DNA of 64,000 nt from Streptomyces lavendulae subsp. lavendulae (lineage in GTDB: Bacteria > Actinomycetota > Actinomycetes > Streptomycetales > Streptomycetaceae), in contig NZ_CP024985.1 of assembly GCF_002803845.1 (NCBI RefSeq), positions 3,348,001 to 3,412,000 on the forward strand. Reading direction: 5' to 3'. Shown here in pieces: positions 48,614 to 56,584 of the stretch (the stretch's first letter is position 1; every line of letters starts with the position of its first letter). The notes beneath the pieces are model-generated. The model did not search any database, was not told the origin of the DNA, and worked only from the letters and a program-made list of their open reading frames with translations. The translations under genes and the position numbers were made by a program.

Positions 48614-48814
48614 ATGCCCGACATCACCTGGGAAGACGCCTTCTGCGGCGAGGGCGCGAGCTGCTACCGGATCGGGGTCGACGGGGAAGGCAACAGCTAC
48701 ATCGCCGTCGCCGGGGCCGAAGCCGCCTACCTCACCGACTCGGCCGAGTCGCTGCGCCAGCTGATCCGCGACATCAAGGCCGGGAAGGCGGACCATCTGC
48801 TGGGCGGCGGGTGA
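48614..48814 (+). CDS. DUF397-like small protein
   Basis: A 66-residue protein, MPDITWEDAFCGEGASCYRI and VDGEGNSYIAVA, ending with LIRDIKAGKADHLL. It is shaped like the DUF397/BldB-associated partner of XRE regulators but the classic SSYSG and VRDSKDP motifs are changed. Its ATG follows GAGGACGACC, 11 bases after the XRE stop, so it is in the same operon. Confidence 0.78.
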   Translation: MPDITWEDAFCGEGASCYRIGVDGEGNSYIAVAGAEAAYLTDSAESLRQLIRDIKAGKADHLLGGG

Positions 48815-48922
48815 GGCGACCCGGGCGGCCTAGGCCTCGGACTGTCGTTCGCCCCCGATAACTCCGGGTGTCGTACTCTGCACGTAGTGATTCAGAGGGT
48901 GGAACCGCATGGAGTGGTGTCA

Positions 48923-49501
48923 ATGGTGAGACGGAACGACCAGCGCAGGACGGCCCTCGTCGACGCCGCGATCGAGGTGCTGGCCAAGGAGGGCGCGCGG
49001 GGCCTGACCTTCCGTGCGGTGGACAACGAGGCCGCCGTACCGATCGGGACCGCGTCCAACTACTTCCGCAACCGCGACGAACTGCTCACGCAGGCCGGCG
49101 CCCGGGTGTACGAACGCCTCCGGCCCGACGAGGAGACGATCGCCCGCCAGCAGACGGCCGGGCGCGACCGCGAGACGTACGTGACGCTGATGCGCGAACT
49201 CGTCGGCCGCGTCGCCTCCTTCCGCACCGGCTACCTCGCGCTGCTCGAACTCCGCCTCGAAGCCACCCGCCGCCCCGAACTGCGCGAGATCCTCACCACC
49301 CGGGTCCGGGCCGACGTCGACGCCAACGTCTCCTACCACGAGGCCTCCGGCCTGCCCGGCGACGCCATGGCCGTGAAGCTGCTCATCCTGACGCTGAACT
49401 GGCTGATCGTGGAGCAGCTCACCCTCCCCGACGTCTTCTCCGAGGCGGAGCGCGAGGAGCTGGTGACGGCGGCGGTCGAGCGCATCGTGGGGGCCCGGTA
49501 G
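48923..49501 (+). CDS. TetR family regulator
   Basis: A 192-residue regulator. The HTH region LVDAAIEVLAKEGARGLTFRAV and VPIGTASNYFRNRDELL lies at about 10-55. The C-terminal domain contains LTLNWLIVEQLTLPD. The ATG at 48923 follows GGAG (eight to nine bases). Target genes are unknown; the convergent DUF1348 gene is next. The preceding 108-base gap has CTCTG...CAGAG, a weak dyad. Confidence 0.87.
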   Translation: MVRRNDQRRTALVDAAIEVLAKEGARGLTFRAVDNEAAVPIGTASNYFRNRDELLTQAGARVYERLRPDEETIARQQTAGRDRETYVTLMRELVGRVASFRTGYLALLELRLEATRRPELREILTTRVRADVDANVSYHEASGLPGDAMAVKLLILTLNWLIVEQLTLPDVFSEAEREELVTAAVERIVGAR

Positions 49502-49513
49502 CGGGCGCAGGGG

Positions 49514-49933
49514 TCAGGCGAGGCGGCGCTCGGCGGCGGTGATCGGGACGTCGTTGATGCTGGCCTCGCGGCGGCGCATCAGGCCGTCGGGGTCGAACTC
49601 CCACTGCTCGTTGCCGTGGCTGCGCCACCACTGACCTGCGGCGTCGTGCCACTCGTACTCGAAGCGGACGGAAATGCGGTTGCCGGTGTACGCCCACAGC
49701 TCCTTGCGGAGCCGGTAGTCCAGCTCGCGCTCCCACTTGTCGGCGAGGAAGGCGCGGATCTCGGTGCGCCCGGTGAGGAAGCGGTCGCGGTTGCGCCAGA
49801 CGGAATTCTCCGTGTAGGCGAGGGCGACGCGTTCGGGGTCGCGGCTGTTCCAGGCGTCCTCGGCGGCCTGGACCTTGGCGCGGGCGGATTCCTCGGTGAA
49901 GGGCGGAAGCGGCGGTCGGACGGAAGCGGACAT
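49514..49933 (-). CDS. DUF1348 / nuclear transport factor 2-like protein
   Basis: A 139-residue cone-fold protein of the SnoaL-like DUF1348 family: [23 protein letters not shown] and [16 protein letters not shown] near the N-terminus, [10 protein letters not shown] in the middle. No catalytic residues are assigned. The ATG at 49933 faces the divergent TetR gene across two perfect dyads, so it is probably the repressed target. Confidence 0.87.
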   Translation of the reverse strand: MSASVRPPLPPFTEESARAKVQAAEDAWNSRDPERVALAYTENSVWRNRDRFLTGRTEIRAFLADKWERELDYRLRKELWAYTGNRISVRFEYEWHDAAGQWWRSHGNEQWEFDPDGLMRRREASINDVPITAAERRLA

Positions 49934-49964
49934 GCGGGGACCTCACGATCGGTCTGAAACGATG

Positions 49965-50003
49965 GAGAACGGTCGTTCTCAACCTTAGAGAACGACCGTT
50001 CTC
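49965..50003. promoter_or_regulatory. twin 16-base palindromic TetR operators
   Basis: GAGAACGGTCGTTCTC (49965-49980) and GAGAACGACCGTTCTC (49988-50003) are reverse complements of each other and near-perfect dyads, separated by seven bases (centre-to-centre 23). They lie between the divergent DUF1348 and TetR genes. AGAACGNNCGTTCT is a well known TetR-type operator form. Confidence 0.85.
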
Positions 50004-50034
50004 ACGGCAAGGCCGACTGAGCTACGCTGCCCCC

Positions 50035-50583
50035 ATGGACGAGGAAGAGGCCCGCACCCGACTGCTCGACGCGGCGGAGGAGCTGTTCTACGCACACGGC
50101 ATCCAGGCCGTCGGCATGGACCGCATCCGCGCGGGCTCGGGGGTGCCGCTGAAGCGGCTGTACCGGATCTTCCCGGCGAAGGAAGCGCTGGTCACGGCCT
50201 ACCTGGAGCGGCGGGACCGGCGCTGGACCGGGAGCCTGCGGGAGGCGGTCACGGGGGCCCCGGAGCCGGTCGGCGCGGTCTTCGACTGGCTGGAACGGTG
50301 GTTCTCGGAGCCGGACTTCCGGGGCTGCGCCTTCCAGAACGCGTACGGGGAACTGGGCGCCGGGGGCCCGGCCGGGGTCCTCGACGCCGTACGCCGCCAC
50401 AAGGCGGAACTGCGCGCACTGCTGGCGGAACTCGTCCCGGACTCCCCCGCCACGGCCGACGAGCTGCTGATCCTGGTCGAGGGCGCGATCACGGTGGCCA
50501 CCCTCTCCCCGGGCCCGGAGCCGGCGCGCAGGGCGCGCGCGATGGCGGAACGCCTGACCGGCGACGGGCCGCCGCCCGGCTAG
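50035..50583 (+). CDS. TetR family repressor of the DUF1348 gene
   Basis: A 182-residue regulator with the HTH LLDAAEELFYAHGIQAVGMDRI and VPLKRLYRIFPAKEALV near residues 9-54. The C-terminal domain includes FRGCAFQNAYGEL, seen in the TetR_C branch of YxaF/LmrA-like proteins. It starts at ATG 50035, 32 bases from the twin operator. Its TAG stop overlaps the stop of the convergent OmpA gene (CTAG). Confidence 0.9.
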   Translation: MDEEEARTRLLDAAEELFYAHGIQAVGMDRIRAGSGVPLKRLYRIFPAKEALVTAYLERRDRRWTGSLREAVTGAPEPVGAVFDWLERWFSEPDFRGCAFQNAYGELGAGGPAGVLDAVRRHKAELRALLAELVPDSPATADELLILVEGAITVATLSPGPEPARRARAMAERLTGDGPPPG

Positions 50584-51218
50584 CCGCCGGTGCTGCGGGG
50601 GAAGGTGATCTCGACGCGCCGGTTCTTCTTGCGGCCCTCCTCGGTGCTGTTGTCGGCGATCGGGTAGTCCTCGCTGTAGCCGCGGACGTCGTAGGTGACC
50701 CCGGGGGCGGTGACGGTCTTGGCCAGCTCCGCCTGCACGGCGTCGGCGCGCTGCTTGCTGAGCTCCTTGCCGTGCTCGTAGCTGCCCTGGTCGTCGGTGA
50801 AGCCGAAGACGCGGACGCGGGTGGCCTTCTGGGTGTTGATCTCGTTGGCGATGGCCTGGATGCGGGCGGCGGCCTGGGCGTTGAAGACGGCGCTGTTCTC
50901 GGGGAAGAGCACCTCGGACTGCAGGGCCATCATCACGGTCTGATTGGTCTCCTGCCGCCGCTGCTCCCCGCCGAGGTCCTCGACGACCTCGGCGATGTCG
51001 AGCACCTTGGCGGGGGCGAGGGTGCCGCCCTGGGGGATCTTGAGCCCGGGCGAGGCGGAGTCGATCGGCACGGGCGCCGAGGCGGACGGCTCGGTACCGG
51101 GCGGCGTGGACGGCTTGACGTCGTCGGCGTGGGCGGCGGTGGCACCGATCAGATGGGCCCCGGCGATGATCAGGGCCGAGACGGCTGTGGCGGCGGCTGC
51201 GCGGTGGCGTGTGGTCAT
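50580..51218 (-). CDS. secreted OmpA-domain protein, last gene of Tad operon
   Basis: A 212-residue exported protein with a signal peptide ending at AHA (about 1-31). A Pro/Ser linker leads to an OmpA C-terminal peptidoglycan-binding domain (about 90-205: FGFTDDQGSYEHGKELSKQRAD-type and GRKKNRRVEITF). In monoderm cells it would anchor to peptidoglycan. The ATG at 51218 follows the lipoprotein stop by four bases. Its position at the end of the Tad/Flp operon suggests an assembly or wall-tethering role (inference). Confidence 0.87.
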   Translation of the reverse strand: MTTRHRAAAATAVSALIIAGAHLIGATAAHADDVKPSTPPGTEPSASAPVPIDSASPGLKIPQGGTLAPAKVLDIAEVVEDLGGEQRRQETNQTVMMALQSEVLFPENSAVFNAQAAARIQAIANEINTQKATRVRVFGFTDDQGSYEHGKELSKQRADAVQAELAKTVTAPGVTYDVRGYSEDYPIADNSTEEGRKKNRRVEITFPRSTGG

Positions 51219-51222
51219 GGCG

Positions 51223-51819
51223 TCACCCGGAGAGTTTGACGGTGGCCGTGGCGAAGGTGGGGAGGCTGAAGTCCACCTCGGTGGTCGAAGCGGGAGGTGC
51301 GGGGAATTGTGCGAAGAACGGCACCGTGGCGCCCGCGGCGATGCCGGCCACCCCCGTGGTGCACAGGCACCTGCCGTCCGTATCGCGCAGCACGTAGTAG
51401 CGTTTCTTGCCGACCTTGTCGACGAGTGTCGCACCGGCCACGGACTCGCCGCTTCCGTTGAGATCGCGCTCGCTGCCGCGCCAGGCCGATGTCTTGACGA
51501 ACTGCTGGCCGGTGGTGTTCTTGATCTGGCCGTTGATCGTCACGAAGCCGCCCGCGTCACGGGTGACGGAGTTGATCGTCAGAACGATCCCGGTCTCGCC
51601 GTTCACCGACGCCAGGATCTGGGGCGGCGCGGAGCTGCCGCCGCCCGCGGGGGCCGAAGCGGATGAGCCGCCCTGCGGCTGCGGTGACGAGGAGGTGTGC
51701 ACGTCCTTCGCCTTCGGCTTCTCCCCGCCGCCGCCACAGCCGGCCAGCGCGAGTGCCAGGACCGCCACGACCGCCGTGGCCGCTCCCCCGCGGACCTTCA
51801 CCGTGTGCCGAATGCTCAT
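51223..51819 (-). CDS. lipoprotein of the Tad operon
   Basis: A 198-residue lipoprotein: signal VVAVLALALAGCGGGG with lipobox LAGC (Cys about 28). A Ser/Pro/Gly linker precedes a beta-sandwich domain (about 65-198) with LTINSVTRDAGGFVTINGQIKNTTG, and a CLC motif (GRCLCTTG). Function unknown. The ATG at 51819 follows AAGGAAG. It is co-transcribed with the OmpA-like gene. Confidence 0.78.
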   Translation of the reverse strand: MSIRHTVKVRGGAATAVVAVLALALAGCGGGGEKPKAKDVHTSSSPQPQGGSSASAPAGGGSSAPPQILASVNGETGIVLTINSVTRDAGGFVTINGQIKNTTGQQFVKTSAWRGSERDLNGSGESVAGATLVDKVGKKRYYVLRDTDGRCLCTTGVAGIAAGATVPFFAQFPAPPASTTEVDFSLPTFATATVKLSG

Positions 51820-51849
51820 GTATGCCGCTTCCTTGTCTCTCATTCGCTC

Positions 51850-52506
51850 TCACTCGACCAATCGCACACTGAACAGGGACCGCGCCAGATCGCGCAGGGA
51901 TCCCGGATTCAACGGGTCGATGTCAATGGACTTTCCCCCTTTGCACCGCAACTTGACCCGGGCCGGCACCGGCGTGGCGGTCGGCCCCGGAGACGCGGTG
52001 GCGGTGGGGTCGGGCCGGGGCGTCGCAGTGGGGGCGGGGGCGGGGGCGGATCCCAACGTGCAGAGGGGCTCGATGACGGCTGCGGCGCGCGCCTCGCCAT
52101 GCATGCCGTCCGTGCCCGGAACCACCGACTTGCCCACCGTACGGTTCGTCTCCACCGTGACGGCGAAGCGCGGAGGCGACGCCTCGCACGTGGCACTGGA
52201 ATCGTTCCTCGCCGCGAAGTCGACCGCGGCGTCGCACGCCCCCTTGCCGATGAGGAGGTCACCCGCCAGGAACTTCACCCATTCCTCCGGCTTCAGGGAG
52301 ACGAGGTCCAGAGCCCCCAGGCTCCCCTCCCCCGCTTCTCGGGCCGCTGCCAGCGCGGCTGCGTCCGCCGCACCCTGCGCGTCGCTGCGTGTCACCGAGG
52401 CCTGTCCGACGACGAAGAAGACGAACGCCGCGAAGAGCAGGCCCACCACCGCCACGACGTAGATGGGGAAGGCCTGCCCTCGGTCAGTCGACCCGCTGCT
52501 GCGCAC
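51850..52506 (-). CDS. TadG-like pilus protein
   Basis: A 218-residue protein. DRGQAFPIYVVAVVGLLFAAFVFFVVGQA is a TadE/TadG-type prepilin-like helix (about 8-36), followed by SDAQGAADAAALAAARE, the typical Flp-associated TadG segment. A secreted region with a Pro/Thr repeat (PTATPRPDPTATASPGPTATP-type) and Cys residues follows. The GTG at 52506 is eight bases after the pilin stop. Confidence 0.82.
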   Translation of the reverse strand: MRSSGSTDRGQAFPIYVVAVVGLLFAAFVFFVVGQASVTRSDAQGAADAAALAAAREAGEGSLGALDLVSLKPEEWVKFLAGDLLIGKGACDAAVDFAARNDSSATCEASPPRFAVTVETNRTVGKSVVPGTDGMHGEARAAAVIEPLCTLGSAPAPAPTATPRPDPTATASPGPTATPVPARVKLRCKGGKSIDIDPLNPGSLRDLARSLFSVRLVE

Positions 52507-52514
52507 GCGCCGTA

Positions 52515-52760
52515 TCAGCCCGCCTTGATCAGGCCGACCTGCTCCTTGATCTTGTCGACGATCGACTGGCCGATCCCTGTGCCGATCATCGCCCCGATGA
52601 TCACCACGACCACCAGGATGATGCCCAGGTACTCGAACGCCGTCTGCCCTCGGTCCTGATGCTCGTAGCGCTTGCGGATGCGGATGACTGCCGTCTCCGC
52701 CCAGCCGTTGATCCGGATCTTGGCGTCCACTGCGGTCTTCAGTAGCGGGTTCTGTGACAT
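52515..52760 (-). CDS. flp: Flp-type major pilin
   Basis: An 81-residue prepilin, slightly longer than usual because of a 37-residue leader. The cleavage site is G|QTAFEY in DRGQTAFEYLGII: Gly at -1, Glu at +5, Tyr at +6, as in Flp pilins. The mature part is a hydrophobic helix VVVVIIGAMIGTGIG and a short tail. The ATG at 52760 follows GGGAGGGGACC. The 110 bases upstream are the longest gap in the operon and may hold a promoter. Confidence 0.87.
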   Translation of the reverse strand: MSQNPLLKTAVDAKIRINGWAETAVIRIRKRYEHQDRGQTAFEYLGIILVVVVIIGAMIGTGIGQSIVDKIKEQVGLIKAG

Positions 52761-52870
52761 GGAGGTCCCCTCCCGGGCCGGTGTCACCGTTGATGGCCGG
52801 ACGGTACGGGGAGTTACCGGTGATAACCAAGGGTCCCGGGGCCCAAATACGGACCCACTGCGTACTGCGT

Positions 52871-53557
52871 CTACCCATGGCCGGTCACCCCTGGACGGGC
52901 GGTTCCCAGCCAGCGGGCTATTGCCTCGCTGCGGGAGGTGCTGCGGAGTTTGGCGAAGATGCGGTTGATGTGGTTCTTGACCGTCTTCTCGCTGATGAAG
53001 CAGGCGCCGGCGATCTGCTGGTTGTTCATGCCGGACGCGATCAGGTCCATGATCTCCACCTCCCGCGAACTCAGCCCGAAAGCAACGGAGTTGTGCACGC
53101 GCTCCGTAGACTGTCCCACACTTCGTTGCTGTTGCGAAGAGGACCGGAGTTCCGTGAGCACCGCCGTCGCCGCCGTCGGGGTGAAGTGGGCGCGGCCGGC
53201 GCGGGTGTCGCGGACCGCGCGCAGGAGGTCGTCGGGCGTGAACTCGCCGTGGACGAGGTAGCCGCCCGCGCCCAGCAGCAGCGCCTCGCGGACGACCTCG
53301 GCCTCCTGGCTGTACGTCAGCATCAGCACCGGCGCCAGGCACACCAGGTGCGGCAGGGCCGAGATGCCGTCGACCCCCGGCATGCGGACGTCCAGCAGGA
53401 TCACGTCCGGGCGGTGCAGCCGGGTCAGGTGGAGGGCCTCGTGGCCGTCCCGGGCCTCCGCCACCACCACGAGGTCCTCGGTGGTGGCCAGCAGGCTGCT
53501 CAGGCCCGCGCGGACGACCGGGTTGTCGTCGGCGATCAGGACGCGCAGGGCGGTCAC
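52871..53557 (-). CDS. NarL/FixJ-type response regulator
   Basis: A 228-residue response regulator. The receiver (about 1-120) has acidic pocket Asp10/Asp11, phosphoacceptor Asp56 (VILLDVRMPG) and TYS. The conserved Lys is replaced by His in GGYLVHGEF. The LuxR HTH (about 160-220) has LSSREVEIMDLIASG and EKTVKNHINRIFAKL. The GTG at 53557 overlaps the kinase stop (GTGA). It probably controls the Tad genes in which it is embedded. Confidence 0.9.
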   Translation of the reverse strand: MTALRVLIADDNPVVRAGLSSLLATTEDLVVVAEARDGHEALHLTRLHRPDVILLDVRMPGVDGISALPHLVCLAPVLMLTYSQEAEVVREALLLGAGGYLVHGEFTPDDLLRAVRDTRAGRAHFTPTAATAVLTELRSSSQQQRSVGQSTERVHNSVAFGLSSREVEIMDLIASGMNNQQIAGACFISEKTVKNHINRIFAKLRSTSRSEAIARWLGTARPGVTGHG

Positions 53558-54729
53558 GGACGGCCCCCCGTCGGCAGGGTCAGGCGGACCCGGGTGCCGG
53601 GGCCCGTGGTGCGGGGGCCGAGTTCGAAGGCGGCGCCGATGGCCTGCGCGCGTTCCCTCATGCCGAGGAGCCCGTAGTGCCCGGCGGGCAGTACGGGGGG
53701 CAGGCCGACGCCGTCGTCCTCGACCGTCACCGTGAGGGTGGACGGCCCCGCACACACCGACATCTCCACGCGCGAGGCCCCCGCGTGGCGGCGGGCGTTC
53801 TCCACCGCCTCCCCGGCAACGGCAAGGAGCTGGTGGACCACCCCCGGGGGAAGGACGGGCAGCGTGCCCGTGGTGCGCAGCTCCGCGTCCAGGGCGCGCA
53901 GGCCCGGCAGCAGGGCGGCGCCGGGCACGCGCAGCTCCGTCAGCAGGGCCCGGGACTCCGCGGAGGCGCGACGGGCCGCGTCCGCGACCAGTTCGGCCTG
54001 GCGGCGGATGGCCGCCGGGTCGGAGGTCCGGGCCAGGGCGTCGGCCGCCAGGGCCAGGCCGTGCAGGGTCTTGGCCACCGAGTCGTGCATCTCCCGGGCC
54101 ATCCGCTCCCGCTCCGCCCGGACCGCCTCGGCCGCCGCCAGGCTCCGTACGGCCGTCCCGAAGCGCAGCAGCAGCTCCCGCAGCCCGGATCCGGCGGCCC
54201 CCGCCACCACGCACAGCAGGCACAGCACGAAGCCGCCGCCCAGCGCGGCCACCGCCACCGCCTGCGCGGCCGCGTACACCGCCGAGCCCCGCCATCCGTA
54301 GACCAGCCCGGCCAGCAGCGGGGTGCACAGGGCCACCAGAGCGACCGGGGAGGTGGGGGTGGCCACGATCAGGAGGAGCCCGCTCAGGACCATGTCCACC
54401 GCCAGCAGCCAGCGGTGGCGCAGCAGCAGCGGCCCGAAGCGCTCCCAGTCGCGGAAGAGGACGTAGGACAGCATGAAGGTGGCCAGCAGCGCGCCGGACA
54501 CCAGGTACGTGGGTCCCCCGGCCGCCGTCCGGCCCAGGGAGAAGGGGGCGCCGAGGCCGGTCATCACCAGCCGGAAGGCCATGACCTGCCGGCACAGGCT
54601 CTGGAGGGCGTTCGCCTGGACCGCGAGGGAGGGGGCGGGAGCCGTGTCCCGTCCGGGTGCGGTGTCGCGTGCGGGAGCCGTGTCCCGTCCCCGGGCCGTG
54701 CGCAGTAACGGCAGGTGCAGTGCGGTCAT
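53554..54729 (-). CDS. sensor histidine kinase (HisKA_3)
   Basis: A 391-residue kinase. The N-terminus has a RDTAP repeat (three units) and about six hydrophobic segments (about 55-190). The dimerisation helix has the H-box REMHDSVAKTLHGLAL and the HATPase_c domain runs from about 295 (GEAVENARRHAGASR, DDGVGLPP, GHYGLLGMRERA). It pairs with the response regulator, overlapping it by four bases. The ATG at 54729 follows the TadC stop by six bases. Confidence 0.9.
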   Translation of the reverse strand: MTALHLPLLRTARGRDTAPARDTAPGRDTAPAPSLAVQANALQSLCRQVMAFRLVMTGLGAPFSLGRTAAGGPTYLVSGALLATFMLSYVLFRDWERFGPLLLRHRWLLAVDMVLSGLLLIVATPTSPVALVALCTPLLAGLVYGWRGSAVYAAAQAVAVAALGGGFVLCLLCVVAGAAGSGLRELLLRFGTAVRSLAAAEAVRAERERMAREMHDSVAKTLHGLALAADALARTSDPAAIRRQAELVADAARRASAESRALLTELRVPGAALLPGLRALDAELRTTGTLPVLPPGVVHQLLAVAGEAVENARRHAGASRVEMSVCAGPSTLTVTVEDDGVGLPPVLPAGHYGLLGMRERAQAIGAAFELGPRTTGPGTRVRLTLPTGGRP

Positions 54730-54735
54730 GGCGGC

Positions 54736-55638
54736 TCACCCGCCCCCGAGCAGGGCGCCGAAGTCCACGTTGGCCCCGTAGACGAACCCGCAGACGAGCA
54801 GGATCAGGGTGCCCGGCAGCATGAACATGGTGACGGCGAAGGTGGCCTTCGGGACGGCGCGGGCCGCGCGGCGGCGGGCGTTCTGCGCGTCGGTGCGGCG
54901 CATGTCCTCGGCGATGGCGATGAGGGTGTCCACGATCGGGGAGCCGAGTTCCTCGCCCTGCTGGAGGGCGGTGACGAACTGGGCGACCTGTTCGGAGTCG
55001 TTGCGCCTGCGCAGTTCGTCGAAGGCCTGGCGGCGGCTGACGCCCATGTCCATCTGCTGCAGGGTGATCCGGATCTCGTCGGACCAGGGGCCGGTGTACT
55101 TGTCCGCGACGCGTTCCAGGGCCTGGCGGAAGCCGAGTCCGGCGCTGACCACGACGGCGAGGACGTCGAGGAAGTCGGGGAGGATCCGCTCGATGTGGTC
55201 GCGGCGGACCCTGATGGCCGACCACAGGCCGGCCTCGATCCAGAACAGGCCGAAGGCCACCATGAGGAGGGCGAGGACGAGCTGCCCGTTCATCAGCATC
55301 GACAGGGCCCCGAGCCCGCCCAGGAACCCGTAGACCGCCCGCCGGGCGGCGTAGCGGTCTATGGTCAGGCCCGCCGGGTTGCCCGCCATGTCGATCTGGC
55401 GGCGCTTGCGGGCCACCTGCTTGGGGCCCATCAGGCGCAGGACGAGCGGCGCCCAGCGGATGCCGAGGCGGTCCACGAGGGAGCCGACGGCGGTGGTGCG
55501 GGTGGCGCCGACCTCCAGGGCGAGGGCGAGGTCGGTCGGGAGTTTGACGTCGGCGCGGTAGAGGCGGATGCCGTGCAGGATGCCCAGCACCGACAGGGCC
55601 AGGCCCAGGGCCAGCAGGAACGGGAGGTAGGGGGTCAC
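54736..55638 (-). CDS. tadC: TadC, type II secretion F-domain inner membrane protein
   Basis: A 300-residue membrane protein with a GSPII_F domain (about 130-280) containing RQALERVADKYTGPWSDEI and AQFVTALQQGEELGSPI. It forms the assembly platform of the Tad/Flp pilus with TadB. The GTG at 55638 is seven bases after the TadB stop. Flanking helices at both ends are visible. Confidence 0.88.
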   Translation of the reverse strand: MTPYLPFLLALGLALSVLGILHGIRLYRADVKLPTDLALALEVGATRTTAVGSLVDRLGIRWAPLVLRLMGPKQVARKRRQIDMAGNPAGLTIDRYAARRAVYGFLGGLGALSMLMNGQLVLALLMVAFGLFWIEAGLWSAIRVRRDHIERILPDFLDVLAVVVSAGLGFRQALERVADKYTGPWSDEIRITLQQMDMGVSRRQAFDELRRRNDSEQVAQFVTALQQGEELGSPIVDTLIAIAEDMRRTDAQNARRRAARAVPKATFAVTMFMLPGTLILLVCGFVYGANVDFGALLGGG

Positions 55639-55645
55639 CGGGGCC

Positions 55646-56584
55646 TCACACGTCGATCTTCGACAGCCGGCGGATCAGGACGAAGCCCAGCGCGAAGAGC
55701 CCCAGTGCCACGATCACCGCGACCTGGCCCACCAGCGCGCCGGTCATCCGGTCCAGGGCGCCCGGCATCATCGTGTTCACCAGGAGCAGCGAGCCCAGTC
55801 CGATGGCCGGGACCAGGTACGCCGTCACCGTCACCTGGGAGAGCTGCGTACGGATCTCCCGGCGCGTCTCCTTGCGCTGCTCCAGGGTCACCGTGAGGTT
55901 GCGCAGGCTGCCCACGATGGCGCCGCCCGCGCGGGCGGAGAGGACCAGGGTGGAGACGAGGACGACCAGTTCCCGGGAGGGGAGCCGGTCGACGATCTCC
56001 CCGAGGGACTCCTCGATGGAGTGTCCGACGGCGAGGCGGTCCGCGACCCGGGCCAGTTCCTCGCCCGCCGGGGCCTCCAGTTCCTCCGCCGCCATGCCGA
56101 TGGCGGTGCGCAGGGCCAGGCCGGCCTGGGTGGCGTTGGCGAGGATCCGGGCCAGTTCGGGGAGCTGGTTGATGAACCGTTCGGTGCGGCGGGCGCGCTG
56201 CCAGTTCAGGAAGGCGTTGGCGGCCCAGAGGCCGATCAGTCCGGCCACCGGGCCGAAGAACGGGGCCAGCAGGGAGGAGCAGACCAGCCAGGTCCCGGCG
56301 ACGGCCAGCAGCATGTAGACGAAGAACTCGCCCGGGGTCAGGTCGAGTCCCGTGGTCGCCAGTTTCATTTCGATGCGGCGGCCCAGGGCGGTCCTGCGCA
56401 GGCGGCGGTCGACGCCGCGGAAGCGGCGCCTGCGGCCGGTCGGCGGGGGTTCGCCGCTCGCCGAGAGGCGTTCGATGAGGGCGGCGCGCTGGGCGAGCCC
56501 GGCCGAGTACGCGTGCACCCCGAGGGCCGTGAACAGCCCGGCGAGCAGGGTGGCACCGAGGGTGAGGAGGACGAGGTCGTTCAC
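55646..56584 (-). CDS. tadB: TadB, type II secretion F-domain protein
   Basis: A 312-residue TadC partner. It has helices at each end and a GSPII_F domain (about 145-270) with LRTAIGMAAEELEAPAGEEL and LVLSARAGGAIVGSLRNLTVTL. The GTG at 56584 overlaps the TadA stop (GTGA). The pair acts as the pilus platform in the membrane. Confidence 0.88.
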   Translation of the reverse strand: MNDLVLLTLGATLLAGLFTALGVHAYSAGLAQRAALIERLSASGEPPPTGRRRRFRGVDRRLRRTALGRRIEMKLATTGLDLTPGEFFVYMLLAVAGTWLVCSSLLAPFFGPVAGLIGLWAANAFLNWQRARRTERFINQLPELARILANATQAGLALRTAIGMAAEELEAPAGEELARVADRLAVGHSIEESLGEIVDRLPSRELVVLVSTLVLSARAGGAIVGSLRNLTVTLEQRKETRREIRTQLSQVTVTAYLVPAIGLGSLLLVNTMMPGALDRMTGALVGQVAVIVALGLFALGFVLIRRLSKIDV

